A DNA stretch of 5,825 nt from Paracoccaceae bacterium (GTDB lineage Bacteria > Pseudomonadota > Alphaproteobacteria > Rhodobacterales > Rhodobacteraceae), in the NCBI GenBank assembly GCA_023134935.1, contig JAGLUD010000345.1:1-5825 (forward strand). The letters run 5' to 3'. A program made the position numbers and the translations under genes. Position 1 is the first letter of the stretch. Every line of letters starts with the position of its first letter. This document shows, one piece after another, positions 1 to 5,825 of this stretch. The notes under the pieces were generated by a model. That model made no database searches. It was not told where the DNA came from and saw only the letters and a program-made list of their open reading frames with translations.

Positions 1-550
1 AATGGATGAAACGCGCGGCAATTTCCTTGCCGGCCCCAGCCGACCCTGTCAGCATTACCCGAGAGTTTGCCTGTGCCACCTTTTCTAGCTGTGTTTTCAA
101 AGACTTGAAGGTGTTACTTTCACCAATCATATCAACCGAAGTCGCGCTTTGCCCCCGCAGTACCGAGTTTTCAGCCCGCAATTTTGAGGCTTCCAAAGCA
201 CGTGATATAACCACCATTAACTGGTCGATATTAAACGGTTTTTCGATGAAATCATACGCGCCCTGCTTGATCGCGGCGACCGCAATCTCGACGTTGCCAT
301 GACCTGAAATAATGACTACCGGAATATCAGGATTATCACGGTGAATCGATTTCAGAATATCGATCCCGTCCAGCTTGCTGCCTTTCAGCCAAATATCCAG
401 AATGACGAGCGCGGGCGGATTTGCGTTTATCTCGCTAAACGCTGAATCGGAATCCCACGCGATGCGGGTTTTATGCCCCTCGTCTTCCAATATATCGGCG
501 ACAAGTTCGCGGATGTCTTTTTCGTCATCGACTACAAGTATATCACTCAT
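1..550 (-). CDS. ntrX: Response regulator NtrX, 5' part (end outside window)
   Basis: NtrX is the response regulator for NtrY, an NtrC-family protein with receiver, AAA+ and Fis-type DNA-binding domains. Only the first 183 residues, of a usual ~450-460, are in the window. The receiver begins MSDILVVDDEKDIREL, giving acidic residues D8 and D9, and has phosphoacceptor D52 in LVILDIWL, the conserved S82 in VVIISGHG and K104 in DFIEKPF. A short linker leads to MIGES and then Walker A in LTGSAGAGKE (167-176), just before the edge. The start is well supported: the ATG overlaps the ntrY TGA as ATGA, and AAAGGA (558-563) sits seven bases upstream. The frame is open to the edge with no sign of damage. 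The region that would show whether NtrX carries a GAFTGA loop is not included. Its sequence is distinct from the upstream NtrC, so this is a separate system rather than a recent duplicate. Confidence 0.96.
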   Translation of the reverse strand, partial: MSDILVVDDEKDIRELVADILEDEGHKTRIAWDSDSAFSEINANPPALVILDIWLKGSKLDGIDILKSIHRDNPDIPVVIISGHGNVEIAVAAIKQGAYDFIEKPFNIDQLMVVISRALEASKLRAENSVLRGQSATSVDMIGESNTFKSLKTQLEKVAQANSRVMLTGSAGAGKEIAARFIH

Positions 551-2775
551 GATCCATTCCTTTGGTCTTCTCTATCTATAGTTGGAAGTGTCATCTTAAC
601 TTCGGCGCCGTGGTGTTTGTTACCTTCAAAGACAGGTGCATCCAGCAGTTCAAGCCGACCGTCATGTTCCTCGACGATCTTCTTGACGATCGACAAGCCA
701 AGCCCGGTGCCCGAGTCCCGATGGGTCACATAAGGTTCGAACAAACGAGCACGTTTCGCTGGGAAACCGACGCCGTTGTCCTGTATCTGGATGGTCACTG
801 CGCCTTCGTCTAACGCGACAACGACACGAACTTGTCCGCTAAACTCATCACTGGCCGCCTGCTTGGCAATAACTGCCTCACGAGCGTTCTTTACCAGGTT
901 GGTAAAAGCCTGCGAAATCAGGGTTTCGTCAAGCATAATTTTGGGAATATCTTCCGGAGCTTCGAGCGCCACGGATATATCGGAGTCCGCCTCATTTTGC
1001 AGAAGCACAACACTGCGCAAAATTCCCACAACGTCGATCGGGGCTTTCTTTGCTTCCGGCATGCGTCCAAATTTGGCAAACTCATCAACAATACGCCGTA
1101 AGTCATTGGTTTGGCGTATAATAACATCTGAGTACTGCTGCAACGATTCCTGTTCGTCGCCGACCATCGGTCCGAACTTTCGACGAATTCGTTCTGCGGA
1201 CAACTGTATCGGCGTTAACGGATTCTTAATCTCGTGCGCAATACGACGCGCAACATCGCCCCAAGCCGCCATACGTTGCGCGGAAACAAGATCCGTCACA
1301 TCGTCAAACGCAATCACATACCCTTCAACCGATCCTTTTGAAGGTCGTCGTGTAGCCATCCTGACTAGAAGGTTTTCATGCACGCCAGATCGAATAACCT
1401 CGACCTCGCCTTGTGTAGTCTGCCGCGCACTGCCGGTTAATTTCTTAAACAAATCTGAAAATTCTGGCGCCGCGGTCAAAATCCCCCGCCCCAACGCCTC
1501 ATCGGTTTCCAGACCCAGCATATGCTCGGCAGCCGCATTCATAAACTCAATCTGGCCTTCGCCATCAAGGCCAATTACGCCCGCAGTCACGCCAGATAAA
1601 ACCGAGTCGAACAAGCGCCGGCTCTTTTCCGTTTCTTCATTAACGGCCATTAATGCGTCGCGCTGGCCCTTAACCTGCTGGGTCATACGATTGAATGCGC
1701 GGCCAAGGATTGCAAACTCGTCATCGCCTTCTTCCTCAATCACACGAACATCCAGGTCGCCCGATCCGACCCGCTCGGCAGCTCCGGCCAACCGGCCAAC
1801 AGGTCTAGACAGGCGTTCGGCAAACCACATTCCGAACCAGACAGCCGCCAGAATAACAATCAGAGCGAACCCAAGATAAATAAGGGCAAATTCAAACAGC
1901 AAGCGCCCACGCTCGCTCTCTAACTGGTTATAAAGCGACACGGTTTCCTGCGTATCATCCAACAGCAGCAAGATTTCGCCATCAACGTCGCGGGTCACGT
2001 ACAGTAGACGATCAGCATACGCAGACAGACCAATTAACGCACGAAATTCAGAGTTTTCCCAATCCTCAATGATCACCGCTTCGCCGTTCAACGCCCGTTC
2101 AATCTGCTCTGGGCTGGGCTGTTCATAGTCGAACAGGTACGAACGATCCCCGCGCGCTACCAATCCACCATCAATATCAATAACATAGGCCTCCGAAAGC
2201 GCACGCTGCATCTGAATTTGGCCTCGGTTCAGATACTCCCGCAGATCGCCAATCGTTAACAATTGTAAACGCCGCTTCTGCGCATCAAGGTAGTTGGCCA
2301 ACAGCGTAGCATCAGATTCAATACTTTTGCGGTGCTCCGCTTCATAAGCCTGCGCCGCCGTTAGGGAATTGTTAACCACCAACCGAACGCGATCCGAAAA
2401 CCAGCCCTCTAACCCGAAGTTCAGCGTTATTGCCGCGAAAACAGCCACCAGAACGGTGGGAATAAGCGCGGTTAGCGTAAAGACACCCGTCAAACGCAAA
2501 TGTAGTTTAGAACCGGCCGAACGGCGCCTGCGCGCCGAAATAATTTGTACAACCTGTCTGGAAACCAAGGCCGCAATCACCAACGTATAAACTAAATCCG
2601 CCAGCACAATATAGCGCAGCATCTGCGGATCGCCGGGTCGGTCAAACGCGCCAAAAAACACGAAAGTTGCCACGACGAGAACTGGACCAAGGATCACAAG
2701 CGCCAACGTCGTCGCATTACGGACCGTGCGGCTGTTACTTACCCTATCGAGTGTAATAAAGCCGGATCTGAGCAT
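547..2775 (-). CDS. ntrY: Membrane-bound sensor histidine kinase NtrY
   Basis: NtrY is the membrane kinase partner of NtrX, linked in alphaproteobacteria to nitrogen metabolism and, in some species, redox or envelope signals. Counted from the ATG at 2775 it has 742 residues. Predicted membrane segments lie near 22-44, 55-78, 97-120 and 293-317. The 120-290 stretch between the last two is predicted extracytoplasmic and is the likely sensor domain. HAMP follows (about 318-370, LSRPVGRLAGAAERVGSGDL), then PAS (about 385-498). The H-box AHEIKNPLTPIQ carries predicted phosphoacceptor His514. The ATPase domain has an N-box near TNLVKNAREA, G1 DNGVGFP (666-672), F-box FEPYV and G2 GTGLGLSI (689-696). 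All boxes look intact. The start is uncertain: a TTG at 2787 would add four residues, and neither site has a good Shine-Dalgarno. The stop overlaps the ntrX start as ATGA, implying coupled translation with its regulator. Confidence 0.95.
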   Translation of the reverse strand: MLRSGFITLDRVSNSRTVRNATTLALVILGPVLVVATFVFFGAFDRPGDPQMLRYIVLADLVYTLVIAALVSRQVVQIISARRRRSAGSKLHLRLTGVFTLTALIPTVLVAVFAAITLNFGLEGWFSDRVRLVVNNSLTAAQAYEAEHRKSIESDATLLANYLDAQKRRLQLLTIGDLREYLNRGQIQMQRALSEAYVIDIDGGLVARGDRSYLFDYEQPSPEQIERALNGEAVIIEDWENSEFRALIGLSAYADRLLYVTRDVDGEILLLLDDTQETVSLYNQLESERGRLLFEFALIYLGFALIVILAAVWFGMWFAERLSRPVGRLAGAAERVGSGDLDVRVIEEEGDDEFAILGRAFNRMTQQVKGQRDALMAVNEETEKSRRLFDSVLSGVTAGVIGLDGEGQIEFMNAAAEHMLGLETDEALGRGILTAAPEFSDLFKKLTGSARQTTQGEVEVIRSGVHENLLVRMATRRPSKGSVEGYVIAFDDVTDLVSAQRMAAWGDVARRIAHEIKNPLTPIQLSAERIRRKFGPMVGDEQESLQQYSDVIIRQTNDLRRIVDEFAKFGRMPEAKKAPIDVVGILRSVVLLQNEADSDISVALEAPEDIPKIMLDETLISQAFTNLVKNAREAVIAKQAASDEFSGQVRVVVALDEGAVTIQIQDNGVGFPAKRARLFEPYVTHRDSGTGLGLSIVKKIVEEHDGRLELLDAPVFEGNKHHGAEVKMTLPTIDREDQRNGS
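558..563 (-). promoter_or_regulatory. Shine-Dalgarno site of ntrX (AAAGGA)
   Basis: AAAGGA lies seven bases before the ntrX ATG, inside the last codons of ntrY (the QRNGS end). Together with the ATGA stop/start overlap it supports both coupled and direct initiation on ntrX. Confidence 0.75.
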
Positions 2776-2808
2776 ACTGTGTTGCAAGAGGGTTACAGAT
2801 TCCGTTGT

Positions 2809-2829
2809 TTGTCACTATTCCTGTGACAA
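2809..2829 (-). repeat. Perfect inverted repeat in the ntrC-ntrY spacer
   Basis: TTGTCAC and GTGACAA form a perfect 7-bp dyad around a 7-base centre (AGGAATA on the minus strand), starting two bases after the ntrC stop codon. It lies in the only intergenic spacer of the window (2776-2831, 56 bases). It could be an operator-like dyad for a dimeric regulator, or an RNA hairpin that protects or attenuates the message between ntrBC and ntrYX. No T run follows it in the direction of transcription, so it does not look like a strong intrinsic terminator. The function is unknown. Confidence 0.55.
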
Positions 2830-2831
2830 GT

Positions 2832-4256
2832 TTACATCATCTTCTTGCCTCGTGTCACCTGAATGTCGAGCGCCGCTATCTTTTTTCGAAGCGTATTTCG
2901 GTTAATTCCCAGCAATTCGGCGGTTTTTAGCTGATTTCCCCGTGTCGCCGCCAATGACAGCGCGATAAGGGGCAGCTCCACCTCTTTAAGAATGCGGTCA
3001 TAAAGTCCAGCAGGCGGCAGTTCATCACCGTGTAAATCGAAATACCGTTTCAGGTGGCCTTCAATCGAATTAGACAAGCTCTTCGACCCACCCCGGTGGG
3101 GGGCAATGGCCGAACTTGGCCGCGCGGCGATTTCCTGTGAAACGATCTTGGCGCTGATTGTGTCATCGGGGCATAGAACGGCAAGGCGGCGGATAAGGTT
3201 TTCCAACTCCCGCACGTTTCCGGTCCACGGCTGCACCTTAAGAATTTCGATGGCTTCCTTGGATATCACTTTGCTCGGCAAACCCTCACTTTCGGCCTGT
3301 TGCAGAAAGTGTCGGGTAAGGTCCGCTACATCCTCGATACGTTCACGTAATGATGGAAGACGGATCGGTACTACGTTCAGGCGATAGAACAGGTCCTCAC
3401 GGAATTTTCCTTCGTTAATCAAGGCCCGCAAATCCTGATGCGTCGCGGCAATTACTCGGACATTGGCCGATAAAACCTCGAGCCCACCTGCGCGTGAAAA
3501 CTCCCCTTCCTGAAGCACGCGCAACAGACGGGATTGGGCCTCCAAGGGTAGGTCGCCGACTTCATCCAAGAACAATGTCCCGCTGTGCGCCTGTTCGAAC
3601 TTACCAATAACCGAGCCGTTCTGGGTCTCGCTCCCAAATAGCTCCACTTCGATCATATCAGCCGGAATCGTCGCCATATTCAGCGCTACAAATGGCCCTT
3701 CCTTGCGTTGCCCAAAGTCATGCAGGGCCCGCGCGACCAATTCTTTACCTGTTCCAGACGCGCCCGTGATCATCACACCAAGATCGGTTGTCATCAGCCG
3801 TGCCATGATCCGGTAAACTTCCTGCATTGCAGGTGAGCGCCCGATCAACGGCATTTCCTCGTCGCCCGTCTTTGGCGTAACTGCCTCGGGTGCATGTTGG
3901 GACAATGCTTTGTTAACCGTTGCTAACAAATCCTTAAGGTCGAATGGTTTTGGCAAATACTCATATGCGCCGGATTCCGTGGCGCGGATGGCTGTCATCA
4001 CCGTGTTCTGCGCGCTCATAACGATAATCGGCAGATCAGGGCGGCGCTTGCGAATAGAGGGCAGAATGTCGAGGGCGTCGCCGTCAGGCATGTTCACGTC
4101 CGTGACGATAACATCGCCTTCGCCCTCCTCCACCCAACGCCACAACGTCGAGATCGTCCCGGTGGAACGCACGCGGCACCCAGCCCGCGTTAACGCTTGG
4201 CTAAGAACAGTGCGGATGGTGCGGTCGTCGTCTGCAACAATGATTGTTCCGTCCAT
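2832..4256 (-). CDS. ntrC: Nitrogen regulation response regulator NtrC, GAFTGA-less form
   Basis: This DNA-binding activator is phosphorylated by NtrB and switches on nitrogen-assimilation genes. It has 474 residues. The receiver domain (about 4-118) has acidic residues D9-D11, phosphoacceptor D53 in VTDVNMPDG and K103 in LPKPF. The AAA+ domain (about 136-360) has Walker A GASGTGKE (165-172), Walker B LFLDEVGD (228-235), [11 protein letters not shown] (285-295) and GNVRELENL (346-354). A Fis-type HTH at 439-465 contains [15 protein letters not shown]. Unusually, between ELFG (205-208) and GKFEQ (218-222) there are only nine residues, five fewer than in E. coli NtrC, and the sigma54-contacting GAFTGA is absent. 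Rhodobacter capsulatus NtrC likewise lacks it and works with sigma70 polymerase, so sigma54-independent action is inferred. The ATG at 4256 has AAGGAGG six bases upstream and starts the receiver fold directly; an in-frame start at 4337 would add 27 unrelated residues lying over ntrB. Confidence 0.97.
   Translation of the reverse strand: MDGTIIVADDDRTIRTVLSQALTRAGCRVRSTGTISTLWRWVEEGEGDVIVTDVNMPDGDALDILPSIRKRRPDLPIIVMSAQNTVMTAIRATESGAYEYLPKPFDLKDLLATVNKALSQHAPEAVTPKTGDEEMPLIGRSPAMQEVYRIMARLMTTDLGVMITGASGTGKELVARALHDFGQRKEGPFVALNMATIPADMIEVELFGSETQNGSVIGKFEQAHSGTLFLDEVGDLPLEAQSRLLRVLQEGEFSRAGGLEVLSANVRVIAATHQDLRALINEGKFREDLFYRLNVVPIRLPSLRERIEDVADLTRHFLQQAESEGLPSKVISKEAIEILKVQPWTGNVRELENLIRRLAVLCPDDTISAKIVSQEIAARPSSAIAPHRGGSKSLSNSIEGHLKRYFDLHGDELPPAGLYDRILKEVELPLIALSLAATRGNQLKTAELLGINRNTLRKKIAALDIQVTRGKKMM
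3606..3632 (-). other. Shortened loop in ntrC where GAFTGA is normally encoded
   Basis: These bases encode NtrC residues 209-217 (SETQNGSVI), joining ELFG to GKFEQ. In E. coli NtrC the same interval is 14 residues and contains GAFTGA, the L1 loop that contacts sigma54. Here it is nine residues with no trace of the motif, while Walker A, Walker B and the arginine-rich motifs on both sides are intact and the frame is undisturbed. That argues for a natural variant rather than a sequencing error or decay. Confidence 0.88.
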
Positions 4257-4257
4257 T

Positions 4258-5331
4258 TCAGGCCTCCTTACGGGGTTCGCGCCAGATCGGCAGCAAAACT
4301 TTGAATTTCGTTTTTCCCGGTTCCGAGATACATTCAACTACCCCGCCGTGGTCCGCGATGATCTTGGAGACCAAAGACAGCCCCAGCCCTGATCCGGTTG
4401 CTTTAGAACTGACAAACGGGTCAAAGATATCGTTAATCAAATCTTGCGGGATGCCGGCGCCGTTATCGGTAATAGTCACCTCCAGCGGCAGGCTTTCAGA
4501 TTTCCGACCGGGCATTTGCAAGCGCACACCGGGCCGAAAGGCGGTTTTCATGGTGATCGTTCCACCAACCTTCGGTGCCGCTTCGGCTGCATTTTTCAAC
4601 AGGTTTTGAAAGACTTGCGACAGTTGATCGGCGTCCGCACTGACCGGTGGAAGCGATGGGTCGAATTCTTCGCTAAACCTTACGTGTTCCGCAAACCCGA
4701 CTTCCGCAGCCCTTTTCGCGCGATCAAGAATATCATGGATATTAACCGCCTCACGCTGCGCAGGGCGAAGGTCACCGAATTGTTCCATTCGTTCAACCAA
4801 CCGGCCAATACGTTTGATTTCATCCTGTATCAGCGTCGTAAGTTCTTGGTCATCGTCATTCGCGTTCATCGCCAACAATTGTGCCGCACCGTTAATTCCT
4901 GCAAGCGGATTTCGAATTTCATGTGCCAGCATCGCGGCCATCCCCGCTACCGAACGTGCTGCAGACCGATGGGTCAGACTGCGGTCCATCTTCTCGGCCA
5001 AGCCGCGCGGATGTAGTAACAACAACACGTGCCCGGTCGGCATTCCTGTCGCATGAAGGTCGTTTAGGCGCGGCGGGTTATCAGCCCAGCTCAACTCAAT
5101 CCCGTGCTGAACGACAGAACCAGACCCTTTCCGAGCTTGCTCCACCATATTCTGAACAACACTGCCTACGCCAACAAAGGTTGATAGGTTTTTTCCACGC
5201 AGCTGCCTAACCGAGGTCCCGCTGAAGAGCTCCGCCGCCGAATTGCAGGTCAGAAATCTGTTAGCTTCATCGACAGTAAACGCCGGGTATGGGATTGCAC
5301 CCCATAGAGTCTCAAAATTAGTTTCGCTCAT
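4258..5331 (-). CDS. ntrB: Nitrogen regulation sensor histidine kinase NtrB
   Basis: This cytosolic kinase/phosphatase phosphorylates NtrC when nitrogen is limiting; in known systems PII (GlnB) switches it to phosphatase. It has 357 residues and no membrane segment. A PAS-like domain spans about residues 5-105. The dimerisation/phosphoacceptor helix follows, with H-box AHEIRNPL and the predicted phosphorylated His137. The ATPase domain has an N-box near [10 protein letters not shown] (242-251), G1 DNGAGIP (289-295), F-box FDPFV (303-307) and G2 GSGLGLSL (313-320). All catalytic boxes look intact, so it should be active. The ATG at 5331 is chosen because it overlaps the dusB stop as ATGA and has GAGG (5339-5342) seven bases upstream. 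A TTG at 5358 would add nine poorly fitting residues (RLHRRGGR-type). Its stop lies one base before the ntrC start. Together with ntrC and dusB this matches the nifR3-ntrB-ntrC arrangement of R. capsulatus. Confidence 0.97.
   Translation of the reverse strand: MSETNFETLWGAIPYPAFTVDEANRFLTCNSAAELFSGTSVRQLRGKNLSTFVGVGSVVQNMVEQARKGSGSVVQHGIELSWADNPPRLNDLHATGMPTGHVLLLLHPRGLAEKMDRSLTHRSAARSVAGMAAMLAHEIRNPLAGINGAAQLLAMNANDDDQELTTLIQDEIKRIGRLVERMEQFGDLRPAQREAVNIHDILDRAKRAAEVGFAEHVRFSEEFDPSLPPVSADADQLSQVFQNLLKNAAEAAPKVGGTITMKTAFRPGVRLQMPGRKSESLPLEVTITDNGAGIPQDLINDIFDPFVSSKATGSGLGLSLVSKIIADHGGVVECISEPGKTKFKVLLPIWREPRKEA
4263..4269 (-). promoter_or_regulatory. Shine-Dalgarno site of ntrC (AAGGAGG)
   Basis: AAGGAGG is a near-perfect anti-16S match ending six bases before the ntrC ATG at 4256. 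It lies within the last codons of ntrB. It decides the ntrC start in favour of 4256 and suggests that NtrC is translated efficiently in its own right, even though only one base separates the two genes. Confidence 0.88.
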
Positions 5332-5825
5332 GCGGCCGCCTCGACGGTGGAGCCGCAATTAGCCAACCCTTCGGTCAGGCGACGTAGGACTACGGCGGCA
5401 TCGCGTTCACGAATTATTAAGTTCCGTAATTCCATGCCACCCTCTAACCGTTCAAGATACCAAGTCAGGTGTTTGCGCGCGTTTCTAACGCCCAAATCCG
5501 GTCCGTAAAACCGGATCATGTCCTCGTAATGCTCCAAAATAACGTCAGCCAAGGCACTACCCTGCGGTGCTCCGGCGTAAGCCTTACCTTCAAGCTCGGC
5601 AGCAATTTGCGCTAGCACCCACGGCTGCCCTTGCGCACCACGGCCAACCATAACGCCGTCAGCACTGGACAATTCCAGCGCACGACTGGCGGACCGTGTG
5701 TCGACGACATCACCGTTAGCGATTACCGGAATATTAACGGCAGACTTTACGGCACCAATCGCGCTCCAATCCGCCACACCCTTGTAGAACTGACATCGCG
5801 TGCGGCCATGGATCGTAATCATCTG
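5328..5825 (-). CDS. dusB: tRNA-dihydrouridine synthase DusB/NifR3, 3' part (start outside window)
   Basis: DusB is an FMN- and NADPH-dependent cytosolic enzyme that reduces specific uridines of tRNA to dihydrouridine. The last 165 residues are present, roughly half of a usual ~330-residue protein. Visible family marks are ITIHGRTRCQFYKG at the right edge (HGRTR belongs to the FMN/tRNA site), the barrel strand PVIANGDV, the phosphate-binding stretch VMVGRGAQGQPW, and the helical C-terminal tRNA-binding domain with VRNARKHLTWYLE. The ATG at 5822 is internal: the frame stays open to the edge and the HGRTR segment lies mid-protein in this family, so the true start and the catalytic cysteine are outside. 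The TGA stop overlaps the ntrB ATG by four bases. In Rhodobacter capsulatus the homologue nifR3 heads the operon with ntrBC; that position fits here. No link between its tRNA function and nitrogen control can be read from the sequence. Confidence 0.96.
   Translation of the reverse strand, partial: QMITIHGRTRCQFYKGVADWSAIGAVKSAVNIPVIANGDVVDTRSASRALELSSADGVMVGRGAQGQPWVLAQIAAELEGKAYAGAPQGSALADVILEHYEDMIRFYGPDLGVRNARKHLTWYLERLEGGMELRNLIIRERDAAVVLRRLTEGLANCGSTVEAAA
5339..5342 (-). promoter_or_regulatory. Shine-Dalgarno site of ntrB (GAGG)
   Basis: GAGG lies seven bases before the ntrB ATG at 5331, within the final codons of dusB. It supports the ATG at 5331 over the upstream TTG at 5358. The match is short, so reinitiation after dusB through the ATGA overlap probably contributes. 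Confidence 0.6.

Noticed and set aside
776..1879. A 367-codon open frame on the plus strand
   Set aside because: It lies wholly antisense to ntrY, whose kinase, PAS and HAMP motifs are unmistakable. Its product is Ser/Arg/Ile-rich without recognisable domains, as expected of a shadow frame.
2809..2829. Intrinsic terminator after ntrC
   Set aside because: The stem is only seven pairs with mixed composition, and ACAACGG rather than a T tract follows in the direction of transcription.
2776..2831. A sigma70 promoter for ntrYX in the spacer
   Set aside because: TTGTCA could pass as a -35 element, but no acceptable -10 hexamer lies 16-18 bases downstream of it. A promoter within the ntrC 3' end cannot be ruled out by eye.
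3087..3100. GC-rich palindrome CCCACC-CC-GGTGGG as a terminator or operator
   Set aside because: It lies inside ntrC, in the linker before the DNA-binding domain (encoding part of APHRGGSK), has a two-base loop and no following T run; it is best explained by codon use.
4257..4337. N-terminal extension of NtrC by 27 residues from an upstream in-frame start
   Set aside because: The extra residues overlap ntrB coding sequence and match nothing in the family; the ATG at 4256 has a strong AAGGAGG six bases upstream and begins the receiver domain directly.
4444..5016. A 190-codon open frame on the plus strand
   Set aside because: It is antisense to ntrB with its intact H, N, G1, F and G2 boxes, and its translation shows no recognisable domain.
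5820..5822. ATG as the start of the dusB-like gene
   Set aside because: The residues after it (ITIHGRTRCQFYKG) are mid-protein in DusB and the frame continues open to the window edge, so the gene is cut by the window rather than short.

Overview
The window is a gapless block of five genes, all read from the minus strand (right to left as numbered). It is the nitrogen-regulation locus typical of alphaproteobacteria: dusB/nifR3 (3' part only) - ntrB - ntrC - ntrY - ntrX (5' part only). The order nifR3-ntrB-ntrC, the sequence style of the proteins, and above all an NtrC that lacks the sigma54-contacting GAFTGA loop point to the Rhodobacterales (Rhodobacter/Roseobacter group). Base composition looks moderate by eye, lower than in many terrestrial or phototrophic members, so a marine roseobacter-type organism is plausible; this is inference.

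Layout from the right edge: 5825-5328 holds the C-terminal half of a tRNA-dihydrouridine synthase (DusB/NifR3), whose start lies beyond the window. Its stop overlaps the start of ntrB (5331-4258, cytosolic PAS histidine kinase) as ATGA. One base separates the ntrB stop from ntrC (4256-2832, response regulator with AAA+ and Fis-type HTH domains), which has a strong AAGGAGG ribosome site inside ntrB. A 56-base spacer with a perfect 7-bp dyad follows. Then comes ntrY (about 2775-547, membrane-bound HAMP/PAS histidine kinase), whose stop overlaps the ntrX start as ATGA. The ntrX gene (550-1) runs off the left edge just after its Walker A motif.

The genes form two tandem two-component systems, probably on one transcript. 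NtrB senses nitrogen status (through PII in known systems) and phosphorylates NtrC. NtrY is a membrane sensor that phosphorylates NtrX. DusB modifies tRNA and is a conserved operon passenger. Apart from the 56-base spacer, all sequence is coding. I see no RNA genes, mobile elements, CRISPR arrays, terminators or convincing promoters; the operon promoter is presumably upstream of dusB, outside the window.

I do not see an undescribed system. The most noteworthy point is the 5-residue-shorter loop in NtrC that removes GAFTGA, which predicts sigma54-independent activation as known for Rhodobacter capsulatus NtrC.
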